Origin: Peptoniphilus_E sp964345555
Lineage (GTDB): Bacteria; Bacillota; Clostridia; Tissierellales; Peptoniphilaceae
Direction: 5' to 3'
NCBI GenBank assembly: GCA_964345555.1
Contig: CAYFRD010000025.1
Coordinates: forward strand, 1 to 26,728
Length of the DNA: 26,728 bases
How positions within the stretch are numbered: position 1 is the stretch's first letter; the number at the start of each line of letters is the position of its first letter. The notes under the pieces were generated by a model. The model ran no database searches. It saw only the letters and a program-made list of their open reading frames with translations, and was not told where the DNA came from. Below are positions 7,844-16,209 of this stretch, in pieces. Position numbers and translations under genes: made by a program.

Positions 7844-8710
7844 ATGACTAAAAAGGGAATGGTGTACTCGCTGATATCTGCTGTGATATTCGGATTTATG
7901 CCGCTGATGACTAAAATATTATATTCCTTCGGAACGGATTTTGTAAATGCAGCATTTTACAGAATGTTTCTGCCCTTGGCATTCATATACATCATAAACA
8001 GATTTCGTTTTAAAAAAGACATGAGGCTGGGAGCGAGGGAGTTTAAATACATACTGGCAGGGGCAATATGCTTTGTATCCAATAATTTGTTTCTTTTTAA
8101 TTCCTACAACTATATAAATTCAGGGACGGCGACGGCAATATTTTTTCTCAATCCAATAATCATTTACACTGTACAATCCGTAAAATATAAAGAAAAACCT
8201 ACTGGCATTGATATGCTGTGTATTTTAGGAGCACTACTGGGTTTGTTCCTATGTATGGACATAGGTGAGATGAACAGTATAACGGGTGTTCTGATGGCCT
8301 TGATGTCCGCCTTTGCCTTCTCGGCATATACCATAGTCGTGGGCAAAGATGTACTCAAGGGATTGGGGTCTTTTAAATTGTTATTTTATATAAATTTTAT
8401 AGGAGCGATATTGATTTTAATTTACGGATTTACCTTTGCCGAGGGAATAAAAATCGATTACAAGCCTGTACAAATGGCAGCTCTGCTCATATACTCGGTG
8501 ATATTGTCCATGGGTGCAACCTACTACTACCAAAGGGGAGTGGCTTACATAGGAGCTAGAAATGCTTCGCTGCTGTGCACTTTGGAGTTGGTAGTCAGCG
8601 TATTGATAAGCTTATTTATAATTGGAGAACCCGTCAGGAAAATTGAAATATTTGCAGTGTTTTTGATTTTTTTCTGCTCTTTCTTTCTGGTAAAGAATAG
8701 TAAAAATTAA
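7844..8710 (+). CDS. EamA/DMT-family permease
   Basis: 288-residue membrane protein with about ten hydrophobic segments in two similar halves, the drug/metabolite transporter (EamA) layout. The N-terminus MTKKGMVYSLISAVIFGFMP and the repeat-like NNLFLFNSYNYINSGTATAIFFLNP and GATYYYQRGVAYIGARNAS regions are typical. Members export or import amino acids, nucleobases or other metabolites; the substrate here cannot be inferred. AAGGAGAG precedes the ATG. It stands alone between a terminator and the malic enzyme gene 70 nt downstream. Confidence 0.85.
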   Translation: MTKKGMVYSLISAVIFGFMPLMTKILYSFGTDFVNAAFYRMFLPLAFIYIINRFRFKKDMRLGAREFKYILAGAICFVSNNLFLFNSYNYINSGTATAIFFLNPIIIYTVQSVKYKEKPTGIDMLCILGALLGLFLCMDIGEMNSITGVLMALMSAFAFSAYTIVVGKDVLKGLGSFKLLFYINFIGAILILIYGFTFAEGIKIDYKPVQMAALLIYSVILSMGATYYYQRGVAYIGARNASLLCTLELVVSVLISLFIIGEPVRKIEIFAVFLIFFCSFFLVKNSKN

Positions 8711-8780
8711 TGGGTATAAATATTTAATATTAAATGATATGATTAAAATATCAAAAAATGTATTTAAGTGAGGGAATAAT

Positions 8781-9974
8781 TTGGAAGATGTAATGAAGAA
8801 TTACTATAAATTAGCTTTGGAAAAACACAGTGAGTGGAAGGGCAAGGTGAAGGTTGATTTAGCCTGCTCTTTGGAAAATCATGACGATCTGTCAGTAGCA
8901 TACACACCCGGGGTAGCCGAACCCTGCAGAAAAATACAGATAAATCCCATGGACGCTTACAGGTATACCTGGAAAGGTAATGTCGTTGCCATAGTTTCAG
9001 ACGGAACGGCAGTCCTCGGGTTAGGCGATATAGGACCGGAGGCGGCTTTACCCGTAATGGAAGGCAAGGCAATGCTCTTTAAGAGATTTGCGGGAGTAAA
9101 TGCGGTGCCTGTGGTTTTGAACACCAAGGACACCGAAGAGATAATAAAAGTGGTAAAGGCCATTGCACCTACCTACGGAGGGATAAATCTAGAGGATATT
9201 TCTTCGCCTAGATGTGTTGAGATAGAAAGAAGACTTATTGACGAATTGAACATACCGGTATTTCACGATGACCAACACGGTACGGCAATAGTGGCAACGG
9301 CTGCCCTCATAAATGCTTTCAGAATTACAGGCAAGGATCCGGCGAATTGTGTAGCAATAGTAAGCGGAGCAGGAGCTGCAGGATCTTCCATAGTGAAGAT
9401 GATCAAGAAGTTCGGTATAGGAAATATATACTGTTTCGATTCCAAGGGAGTTCTGTCTTCTAAAAAATCTGACGGATATAATTTTGTAAAGAAAGAAATT
9501 TTGACAATAACCAACAATGATGATGAAGATTTAACCATGGAGGAAGCCATGGCAAAAGCTGATATTTTCATAGGAGTGTCCTCGGCGGGTGTAATAGATG
9601 CACAAATGGTCAAGTCCATGAAAAAAGACTCCGTAGTTTTAGCGATGGCAAATCCGGAGCCGGAAATCGGATACTACGAAGCTGTGGAAGCCGGAGCGAG
9701 AATTGTAGGCACGGGAAGATCCGATTTTCCCAACCAAATAAATAATGTACTCGCATTTCCGGGATTGTTCAAAGGAGCGCTTGAATGCGGCGCAACAAAG
9801 ATAACGGAAGAAATGAAGATGGCAGCTGCCACAGGGCTTGCATACTTTGTCAAAGATGAAAAATTGACGGAAACTCATATAATACCTGAAGTATTTGAAG
9901 AAGGAATTGCCGACATGGTGGCGGAAAAAGTTAAAGAGTGTGCCGTAAGATCCGGACACATAAGAAAAATATAG
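8781..9974 (+). CDS. NAD(P)-dependent malic enzyme (decarboxylating)
   Basis: Oxidative decarboxylation of malate to pyruvate with NAD(P) reduction, cytoplasmic. 397 residues, the short bacterial form without a phosphotransacetylase-like tail. Seen in order: YTPGVAEPC (about 35-43), GLGDIGPEAALPVMEGKA with the catalytic Lys region, EDISSPRCVEIERRL, the metal-binding FHDDQHGTAI, nucleotide-binding VSGAGAAGSSIVKM, MANPEPEI and GRSDFPNQINNVLAFPG. Start: TTG at 8781 has AGGG 6 nt upstream; an ATG four codons later (8793) with GGAAG upstream is an equal alternative. NAD versus NADP preference cannot be told by eye. Confidence 0.93.
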   Translation: MEDVMKNYYKLALEKHSEWKGKVKVDLACSLENHDDLSVAYTPGVAEPCRKIQINPMDAYRYTWKGNVVAIVSDGTAVLGLGDIGPEAALPVMEGKAMLFKRFAGVNAVPVVLNTKDTEEIIKVVKAIAPTYGGINLEDISSPRCVEIERRLIDELNIPVFHDDQHGTAIVATAALINAFRITGKDPANCVAIVSGAGAAGSSIVKMIKKFGIGNIYCFDSKGVLSSKKSDGYNFVKKEILTITNNDDEDLTMEEAMAKADIFIGVSSAGVIDAQMVKSMKKDSVVLAMANPEPEIGYYEAVEAGARIVGTGRSDFPNQINNVLAFPGLFKGALECGATKITEEMKMAAATGLAYFVKDEKLTETHIIPEVFEEGIADMVAEKVKECAVRSGHIRKI

Positions 9975-9980
9975 ATTAAG

Positions 9981-10034
9981 AAGCCTTTAATTGACTTAGT
10001 ATTCGAAATAAACTAAGGATTTAAAGGCTTTTTC
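9981..10034 (+). terminator. Terminator of the malic enzyme gene
   Basis: AAGCCTTTAA (9981-9990) pairs with TTAAAGGCTT (10021-10030), followed by further T. The 30-nt loop can fold a small inner TTAGT/ACTAA stem. It starts 6 nt after the stop codon. Confidence 0.75.
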
Positions 10035-10164
10035 ATATTGGTATTTAATTTTTTGTATGGACGTTCGCCCAATATATTTATATATTGATAAATATAGATT
10101 TATTTAAAGAATTTAAATCGTAACGATATTTTATTATATTTCAACGGTAGATAGAGGTGAAAGC

Positions 10165-10242
10165 GTGAGGGATTACATTGATTTAAGGGATTTGTTTATA
10201 AAAAAGAGAAAAGGGCACGACTTAGGTCATGCCCTTTTGTGA
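10165..10242 (+). CDS. Possible 25-codon small ORF
   Basis: GTG start with AGAGGTG five nt upstream, 25 sense codons rich in Lys, Arg, Asp and Leu, then TGA. No hydrophobic segment and no homologue I recognise. Its last third lies inside the hairpin at 10209-10238, which is better explained as the terminator of the opposite-strand operon. No good promoter is visible upstream. It may be chance or the remnant of a lost gene. The wider spacer 10035-10295 is otherwise empty apart from a CGTTCGCCCAATATATTT string near 10063-10080 that resembles the right half of the 23965-24224 repeats. Confidence 0.18.
   Translation: MRDYIDLRDLFIKKRKGHDLGHALL
10204..10238 (-). terminator. Terminator of the GltS/M20 minus-strand operon
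   Basis: AAAAGGGCA (10209-10217) pairs with TGCCCTTTT (10230-10238); an inner GAC/GTC extends the stem past one mismatch. Read on the minus strand the hairpin ends in a T-rich tail (TTTTCTCTTTTTT), a strong intrinsic terminator about 55 nt after the last gene. Confidence 0.8.
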
Positions 10243-10295
10243 AAATATCATATTTTTATGCACTTAAATTGTTCGGAGGCAGTTTCAACTTGAAA

Positions 10296-11486
10296 TTAAT
10301 TGTCCTTTAAAAACTCTAAAGCATAGGATACAAAGCCTTGAATTCCCACGGGGATACAATCTTCGTCGACATTCAACTTGGGATTGTGAAGAGTTCTTTG
10401 ACCTACGTTCTTTTCCGATTCCATTCCCAGCCAGTAGAAAAACACGGGGACTTTTTTACCGAAGGCGCTGAAGTCCTCTGCACCCGATGCCGGATTTTCG
10501 GGGAAGATTATATTTTCTTCGCCCAATTGTTCTGTAAGAGCTTTTTTTCCGATTTCAAAAAGTTCCGGATCATTTTTCACTATTGTGTATCCTGGAACGT
10601 ACTTGATCTCCGCTTCACATCCTAAGGATTTTGCTAAGGGTTCCACTAAATTTTTAATTCTGTCGGACATGCTGTCTGCGACTTCCGTATCAAAAAACCC
10701 TAACAGTTCCTTCCATTTCAACTTCGTCGCAGATTACATTGTACCTGTCTCCGCCTTTGATTGTCCCGATGGTAACTACCAACGGTTTAAAAGGACTGAC
10801 ATTTCTTGATACTATAGTTTGAAGGGCTGTGACTATTTGTGAAGCTGCAACTATGGCATCAACACCGTTTTCCGGTTGAGAAGCGTGAGATGCCTTGCCC
10901 TTTATTTTGATGAAAATTCTGTTGGATTGTGCCATCATGGTTCCATTTCTGAAGGATACCTTGCCAACTTCATCATTCCAAACATGCAGTGCAATAGCCG
11001 CATCCACTTTGGGATTGTCTAATACTCCGTCGTCAATCATGCCTTGAGCACCGCCTTCAGGGGAGGCTTCTTCGGCAGGTTGAAAGCAGAACAGAACATT
11101 TTCGTAAAATTCTTCTCTAAGTTGTGAGAGAACTTTCGCTGTGCCAAGTAAAACAGATGTGTGTACATCATGACCGCAAGCGTGCATAAATCCGGGATTT
11201 TTAGAAGCAAAGGGAAGTCCGGTTTCTTCTTGAATGGGTAGAGCGTCAATATCTGCTCTTATCAAAAGAGTTTTCCCGCTCCTTTGCCCTTTAAGATGCC
11301 CACAACACCGTGACCGCCGACATTGGTGCGAATTTCATCAAGGGGAAGTTTTTTCAGTTCTTCGATAATGCTCTTGGAAGTTTCCACTTCTTCGTGACCT
11401 ATTTCCGGGTTTGCATGGATCTTTCTTCTAAATTCAACTACTTCGTCTTTAATTTCCAGGGTTTTTTCCCTGATCAAATCTCTCAT
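10296..11486 (-). pseudogene. M20 family amidohydrolase (hippurate hydrolase/AmhX-like), broken by two frameshifts
   Basis: The three adjacent reading frames together give one full M20 metallo-amidohydrolase of about 396 residues. The N-terminal piece (11486-11262) ends at GKGAGKLF; with one more A at the run at 11271-11274 it would continue GAGKTLLIRADIDALP. The middle piece (to 10690) carries ACGHDVHTS and AEEASPEGG metal/catalytic motifs and ends at GTVRVF; removing one base at the run 10692-10697 continues it as VRVFDTEVADSM. The C-terminal piece contains NPASGAEDFSAF. The two shifts compensate, so the outer pieces share a frame. Metal ligands are intact, so decay is recent, or the indels are sequencing errors or slippage. 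AAGGAGG precedes the start. Last gene of the GltS/AbgB operon. Confidence 0.85.
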
Positions 11487-11529
11487 TTTTCCTCCTTCAA
11501 TTCTAAAACTGATATCACTTCGATAATTT

Positions 11530-12921
11530 TTAAATATTGGGTTTTGCTCCGTCGGGAATTGGGCTTATGAAATTCGGACCTCGTCTTTGCAGAAATTCCG
11601 TCTTTGCTTTTTCAATCAATGAGGGATTTTCTATGAATTTTCTTCCTGCCAGGGACATCACTTCCGCCGCCTTGATCATACCCTTCATGGCGATAGAGGA
11701 CTTGCCTTGTGCGACTTCCTGCCAAGAGTGACCCACTGTTCCCACAGCATAGCAAGCTACTGCGATTTGAGAAGTGGGAACTACATTGGATACATCGCCA
11801 ACATCGGAAGAACCCATACTTATAGAATTTAAAAATTTATAGGGTGCAATTTTTTCGTACAGAACATTATCCAACAGATACTGCATTTCAGATTCCTTAT
11901 CCGGTACCAGAGAAAGAATCAGGTCGCTTTTTACAGCATCTTCACTTAAAGTATCTCTGAATTGTTGAGCATACTCTCTTTCCGCATCGGTGTATTGCAC
12001 AGGTCCAAGTTCATTGAAGGATTCGTAAAGAACTTCTTCCACTACGGAATTAGGCACTATATTTGAGCAGGCTTTGTCAAAGATTATATTACCTTGCGTT
12101 TCAGTGATAAGCCCTGCGCCCTCTACGATTTTTTCAAAGCGCTCATAAAGAGCGTCAACCATAGGTGTATTCTTAGAGCGGATCAGATAAAGTCCCTTGG
12201 CATAATTTTGCACAACATTGGGAGAAGTGCTGCCTGCATCGATTATTGAGTAGTGAATTCTCTCCACATCCTGCATATGTTCTCTCAAAAAGTTTACGCC
12301 GATATTCGTTATCTCCAATGCATCCAGTGCGGAACGGCCTAAGTGGGGAGCTCCTGCAGCATGAGATGATTTACCCTTAAACTCCACATAAACCTGTTTG
12401 TTTGCAAGCATTGAACCTGCAATTATACCGTTTCCGTTAAATGGGTGCCAACTTATGGCAATATCCACATCGTCGAAAACTCCCGCTTTTGCCATGAAGG
12501 CTTTTCCTGAGCCGCCTTCTTCTCCCGGACATCCGAAGTAAATGACTCTTGCATTTAAATTGTTCTCTTCTATATAATCCTTCAATTCCAAGGCTGCACC
12601 CACGGAAGCCGCACCTAACAAATGGTGTCCGCAACCGTGTCCACAAGCGCCCTTGATTTTTTCTTCACGTACTGGTAAATCTTCAACTTGGCTCAAACCG
12701 GACAATGCATCAAACTCACCTAAAAATCCTATAGTGGTTCCTTCTCCGAATTCCGCAGAAAAAGCTGTAGGTATTCCCGCCAAGTTTTCCTTCACTGTGA
12801 AGCCGAAGGATTTCAAGATTTCAATTTGAGCTCTTGCAGATTTTTCTTCATGAAATTTTATTTCCGCAAAGTCCCAAATATCTTTAGCTAAATTTTCTAA
12901 AATTTCTTTATATTTTTCCAT
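11530..12921 (-). CDS. M20 family amidohydrolase, AbgB-like (p-aminobenzoyl-glutamate hydrolase subunit B type)
   Basis: 463-residue cytoplasmic metallo-hydrolase, intact. Seen: GFLGEFDALSGLSQ, the metal-binding GACGHGCGHHLLGAAS, GCPGEEGGSGKAFM with the catalytic Glu, a dimerisation region around KGKSSHAAGAPHLGRSALDA, and a C-terminal VGTVGHSWQEVAQGKSS block. This pattern fits AbgB and related aminoacyl/aminobenzoyl-glutamate or indoleacetyl-amino-acid hydrolases better than peptidases. The exact substrate is open. The ATG at 12921 lies 8 nt past the symporter stop, with GAGG in between; a TTG at 12945 inside the upstream gene would give 471 residues. It sits between two broken genes of the same operon. 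Confidence 0.88.
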   Translation of the reverse strand: MEKYKEILENLAKDIWDFAEIKFHEEKSARAQIEILKSFGFTVKENLAGIPTAFSAEFGEGTTIGFLGEFDALSGLSQVEDLPVREEKIKGACGHGCGHHLLGAASVGAALELKDYIEENNLNARVIYFGCPGEEGGSGKAFMAKAGVFDDVDIAISWHPFNGNGIIAGSMLANKQVYVEFKGKSSHAAGAPHLGRSALDALEITNIGVNFLREHMQDVERIHYSIIDAGSTSPNVVQNYAKGLYLIRSKNTPMVDALYERFEKIVEGAGLITETQGNIIFDKACSNIVPNSVVEEVLYESFNELGPVQYTDAEREYAQQFRDTLSEDAVKSDLILSLVPDKESEMQYLLDNVLYEKIAPYKFLNSISMGSSDVGDVSNVVPTSQIAVACYAVGTVGHSWQEVAQGKSSIAMKGMIKAAEVMSLAGRKFIENPSLIEKAKTEFLQRRGPNFISPIPDGAKPNI

Positions 12922-12928
12922 AATTTCC

Positions 12929-14304
12929 TCATTGTTTTTTTCCAAACAACAGCTTGTAAGAAACTACTGTTAAAACCATGAATAACAGTGATAATCCTCC
13001 TGTGAAAGCCATGGCGGAAAAAGCTCCGTTGTTAAGCAATAGGCTTAAAATAATGGGCATAGTGGCAAAGGTAGCTGCCGATGTTATGGAGAAAGAAACA
13101 GAATAATTTCCAAGAGCTGTACTTTTGGAATCGGGATCGCAAATTCTCAGAAGCAACAATCCTGTCAAGAATACTCCTGTGGACATACCCAGCGTAGCTA
13201 TCATATGTTCAAACCAATCTACTTTTAGATATTTTTTGCAAGTGAAGAGCAAGAAAGCAGAGGTGACAATATATCCTAGAACTGCCATGACTAAAATCGG
13301 AGCAAGGTAAGTCAATACTGTCTTTATAGGTAGTGAAGCTATAGCTGCAATTACTGCAAATTCTGTGAAAGGTCCAGTAATTTTACCCTTTGCCTTTGAG
13401 TCTATCAAAAAGTCCAACTTCGCTTTTTTAATAAGTCCCCAAATGGCAAACATCACGATAATTCCATATGCCCATACGGAAATACTCTTTAATCCCGGAA
13501 TATTCAGTTGTTTAAAAAGTGCCAACATAGCATAGGCCAAGAAACAACCTAAGAAAATAATTGAAGCATGGAAAGTCAAAGTTTCAATGGAAGATGACAT
13601 GGTGGTTTCTCTTCCCAAGGAGCCTTGCTTTGAAACATCCGGTTCATAACCTATGGCGATATTTCTCGGAATGTCCGAAGGTTATCCAAAACAGAGGTGT
13701 ATCCTTTTCTCGCTGCCCAGTTGATAAGTATCATACCTATAATTATACCGCCTACTAAACCGAAGGTCGCCATGGTAGTCGCCACACCTTGAGCGGTTTC
13801 CCAGTAGGGAATGTTCAGTTCGCTGAGCATATTTCCAAGAATACCCGCAGTTCCGTGACCGCCAGTGTAACCTATAACCAATTCCCAACCGAAAGTTGCG
13901 TATAAGTCGGTACCCATGGAAGTGAAAATTATATTAACTAAGAAACCGATTACATTTTGTAAATAATATATTGCCAACATTATAAACAACAACGGCAAAA
14001 TATTTTTCATTTCGTCCTTTGATTTATCTCCTGAAAAATCAAGGCCGAGAGGAGTCGCAGTTACTACAGGTACGATCAAAACGCCCGGCATAAGTGCCCA
14101 GACTTTCAGCCAATCTTCGGGAATAGGTAAAATACCGATCCCTATGGGTCCTAAAATCAAAAGTAAAAATCCGCCGATAACTCCTGCCGGCAAAAAAGTC
14201 TTTTGGAAAATGGATATCTTTGCCCTAAGAACAAATCCTATAAGTAAAAACAGCCCCAAAACACCTAAACTTTTTAATAAATCAGCAAGCATTGCACTAG
14301 TCAT
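12929..14304 (-). pseudogene. GltS-like sodium/glutamate symporter (ESS family), single frameshift
   Basis: Two adjacent frames make one membrane carrier of about 458 residues. The N-terminal half (14304-13651) has about six hydrophobic segments and the ESS hallmark GYTGGHGTAGILGNM. It then runs into junk (NLRTFREISP) and stops. Adding one base at the C run (plus-strand GG at 13680-13681) continues it as DNPSDIPRNIAIGYEPDVSKQ into the second half (internal start at 13618), which has six to seven more segments. The call is a one-base deletion in an otherwise well-kept gene. AAGGAGGAATTTT precedes the start. First gene of the operon; the substrate may be glutamate or an acyl-amino acid handled by the two hydrolases downstream. 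Confidence 0.82.
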
Positions 14305-14424
14305 AAAATTCCTCCTTTACTTATTTGTCGCTTTACAATACTTTCAAAATAAAAATTTTTAAAATAAATGCATAAAAATAACAAAATATTAATGCAAATT
14401 ATAAAAAATTTTTTACTGTACAAT

Positions 14425-14453
14425 ATTATAATAAGATATTTGATTATAGTTAA
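14425..14453 (-). promoter_or_regulatory. Probable promoter of the GltS/M20 operon
   Basis: On the minus strand, TTAACT (14453-14448) and TATAAT (14430-14425) are 17 nt apart. The untranslated leader to the start at 14304 would be about 110 nt, A/T-rich, without a riboswitch pattern I recognise. Confidence 0.55.
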
Positions 14454-14522
14454 TTTATAATGATTTTATTCATAAAAAGTTATACATTGATGAAATACTT
14501 TGAATTTTTGGGATTTTTAGAC

Positions 14523-14554
14523 AAAAAATAGACTTCTTTTTTAGAGAAGTCTAT
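14523..14554 (-). terminator. Terminator of tyrS
   Basis: ATAGACTTCT (14528-14537) pairs perfectly with AGAAGTCTAT (14545-14554). On the minus strand the stem is followed by TTTTTGT. It lies about 130 nt past the tyrS stop. The spacer between (14555-14686) shows no gene. Confidence 0.75.
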
Positions 14555-14686
14555 CGTTGATTAGATAATGTAATTGCTTGATAAATAAGTTTCATCATAA
14601 GCATCTTTTAGATTTAGCCTATTTAAAACGCAAAATATCATAAATAAGGTGCAATTTTCGATTTCAAAGAACAGTCCAGAGATTGA

Positions 14687-15910
14687 TTATTTGATTTTAA
14701 CTCTGTGGAAGATTTTTTTACCCTTTCTGATCAAGATTGAATCTTCTTTAAAATCGTCAAGAGTTACTTGTTTATCTATTTCTTGAACTTTTTCATCGTT
14801 TAGTGTTATTCCATTTTGTTGAATCAGTCTTCTGCCTTCTGAATTTGATTTTGTAAGTCCGATTTCAGTTAATAGTTCCAAGAAATTTTTTCCTTCTTCA
14901 AAGAGGGATTTTTCCATTTCCGTGGAAGGTATGTTTTCGCTGTCGGATCCTGTAGAGAACAGTGCTCTTGAAGCTTCCACGGCTTTATTTGCCTCTTCTT
15001 CTCCGTGAACGTCTTTAACTATTTCAAAGGCAAGTCTTTCTTTAGCTTTGTTTAATTCCGCGCCTTCAAGTTTTTCGTATTCGGCGATTTCTTCCAAGCT
15101 CATCATGGTCAACAGCTTCATAAATTTGATTACATCCCTGTCGTCGGCATTTCTCATGTATTGGTACATTTCGTAAGGGGATGTTTTTTCCGGATCGAGC
15201 CAGATAGCACCCTTTTCCGTCTTGCCCATCTTTATTCCCGATGCTGTGGTGAGAAGTTTGAAAGTCATAGAGTATACTTTATCAGCTTCCAATTTTCTGA
15301 CAAGTTCATATCCGCCCAGCATATTTGACCATTGGTCTGAACCGCCCAGTTGTAATTTGCATCCGTATTTTCTGTATAGGTGTAGGAAGTCATAGGACTG
15401 TAGAAGCATGTATGCAAATTCAAAGAAGGTGAGACCTGCTTCCATTCTGTTTTTGTAGCAATCGAAAGTGAGCATTCTGTTTACACTGAAATGAACTCCT
15501 ATTTCTCTCATGAAGTCCAAGAAATTAAAGTCCAGTATCCAGTCCGCATTGTTTACAAAGATAGCCTTTCCTTCTGAAAAATCAAGAAGCTTTGAAAGTT
15601 GGTTTTTAAAGCACTGAGCATTGTGATCTATGATTTCCTTGGTCATGACTTTACGCATGTCGGTTTTACCGGATGGATCTCCTATCATGGTGGTTCCGCC
15701 TCCGATCAGTGCGATGGGTTTGTGTCCGGCTCTTTGCATGTGCTGCATAACCCTTATTTGCAAAAAGTGTCCCAGTGTTAGCGAGTCTGCCGTTGCATCG
15801 AATCCTATATAAAAGGGAACTGATTCCTTTGCAAGCAATTCTTTTAATTCTTCTTCATGAGTGACTTGGTCGATAAAACCTCTTTGTTCCAGAGTATCGA
15901 AAATATTCAT
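14687..15910 (-). CDS. tyrS: Tyrosyl-tRNA synthetase
   Basis: 407 residues, charges tRNA-Tyr in the cytoplasm. Class Ic features: GFDATADSLTLGHFLQI carrying the HIGH-equivalent HFLQ (about 37-53), tyrosine-pocket region around QLGGSDQWSNMLGGYEL, the KMSKS loop as KMGKTEKGAIWLDP, and an S4-type RNA-binding domain at the C-terminus (SNSEGRRLIQQNGITLNDEKV). Length and architecture fit Firmicutes TyrS. AGGAGG lies upstream of the ATG, just after the T-run of the T-box terminator. Expression is controlled by the T-box leader at 15922-16080. Single-gene operon. Confidence 0.97.
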   Translation of the reverse strand: MNIFDTLEQRGFIDQVTHEEELKELLAKESVPFYIGFDATADSLTLGHFLQIRVMQHMQRAGHKPIALIGGGTTMIGDPSGKTDMRKVMTKEIIDHNAQCFKNQLSKLLDFSEGKAIFVNNADWILDFNFLDFMREIGVHFSVNRMLTFDCYKNRMEAGLTFFEFAYMLLQSYDFLHLYRKYGCKLQLGGSDQWSNMLGGYELVRKLEADKVYSMTFKLLTTASGIKMGKTEKGAIWLDPEKTSPYEMYQYMRNADDRDVIKFMKLLTMMSLEEIAEYEKLEGAELNKAKERLAFEIVKDVHGEEEANKAVEASRALFSTGSDSENIPSTEMEKSLFEEGKNFLELLTEIGLTKSNSEGRRLIQQNGITLNDEKVQEIDKQVTLDDFKEDSILIRKGKKIFHRVKIK

Positions 15911-15921
15911 AAATTCCTCCT

Positions 15922-16080
15922 AAAAAATAAAATAGACTATCGATTCAAAAGGGCGCGTTCGCGGTACCACCTTTCTTTTCATAGTCTCTTGCTGTTCAGA
16001 CACAGCTGCCTTAAAATTCAGGTATTGTAATTCGGTTTCAAACCTACTGTTACCATCAAAATTTTATATTCAATAACAAA
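15922..16080 (-). promoter_or_regulatory. T-box riboswitch, tyrosine (UAC specifier), short Stem I
   Basis: Read on the minus strand. The T-box core GGTGGTACCGCG (15971-15960) sits in an antiterminator: AAAGG (15974-15970) pairs with CCTTT and GCG with CGC, with TGGTACC as the bulge that binds the tRNA end. The competing terminator pairs AGACTAT (15987-15981) with ATAGTCT (15940-15934) before a T-rich tail (15933-15922). Stem I has a base AAAATT/AATTTT, a kink-turn-like TGATGG/CCTGA, helix GGTA/TACC, a specifier loop with loop-E parts AGTA and GAA, and TAC at 16029-16027 as the tyrosine specifier, capped by GGTT-TGA-AACC. Stem III is GCTGT/ACAGC. No distal Stem I or Stem II is present. Uncharged tRNA-Tyr would favour read-through into tyrS. 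Confidence 0.88.
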
Positions 16081-16084
16081 ATAA

Positions 16085-16113
16085 AGTATAAAGGAAAAGT
16101 ACATTTTTGTCAA
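16085..16113 (-). promoter_or_regulatory. Promoter of the tyrS T-box transcript
   Basis: Minus strand TTGACA (16113-16108) and TATACT (16090-16085) with a 17-nt spacer. It sets the transcript start near 16079 and therefore limits the leader to about 160 nt. Confidence 0.85.
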
Positions 16114-16143
16114 ATAATGTTCTTTATCAGGATACATTACTAA

Positions 16144-16170
16144 TTGATAATTTTTTAAATTTGGTATACT
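16144..16170 (+). promoter_or_regulatory. Probable promoter of acpS-nnrD
   Basis: TATACT (16165-16170) preceded by TGG gives an extended -10; TTGATA (16144-16149) is a possible -35 at a short 15-nt spacing. The start codon is 39 nt downstream. A TATAAT at 16190-16195 is too close to the start to be the main site. Confidence 0.5.
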
Positions 16171-16209
16171 CTTATATTAATAAATAATTTATAATCGGGA
16201 AGGATGCAA

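Noticed and set aside
11037..11249. Extra minus-strand frame inside the M20 pseudogene
   Set aside because: Out-of-frame reading of the amidohydrolase; the product lacks any motif.
14305..14424. Possible riboswitch in the 120-nt leader of the GltS operon
   Set aside because: The stretch is almost pure A/T with no conserved core or strong stem that I can recognise.
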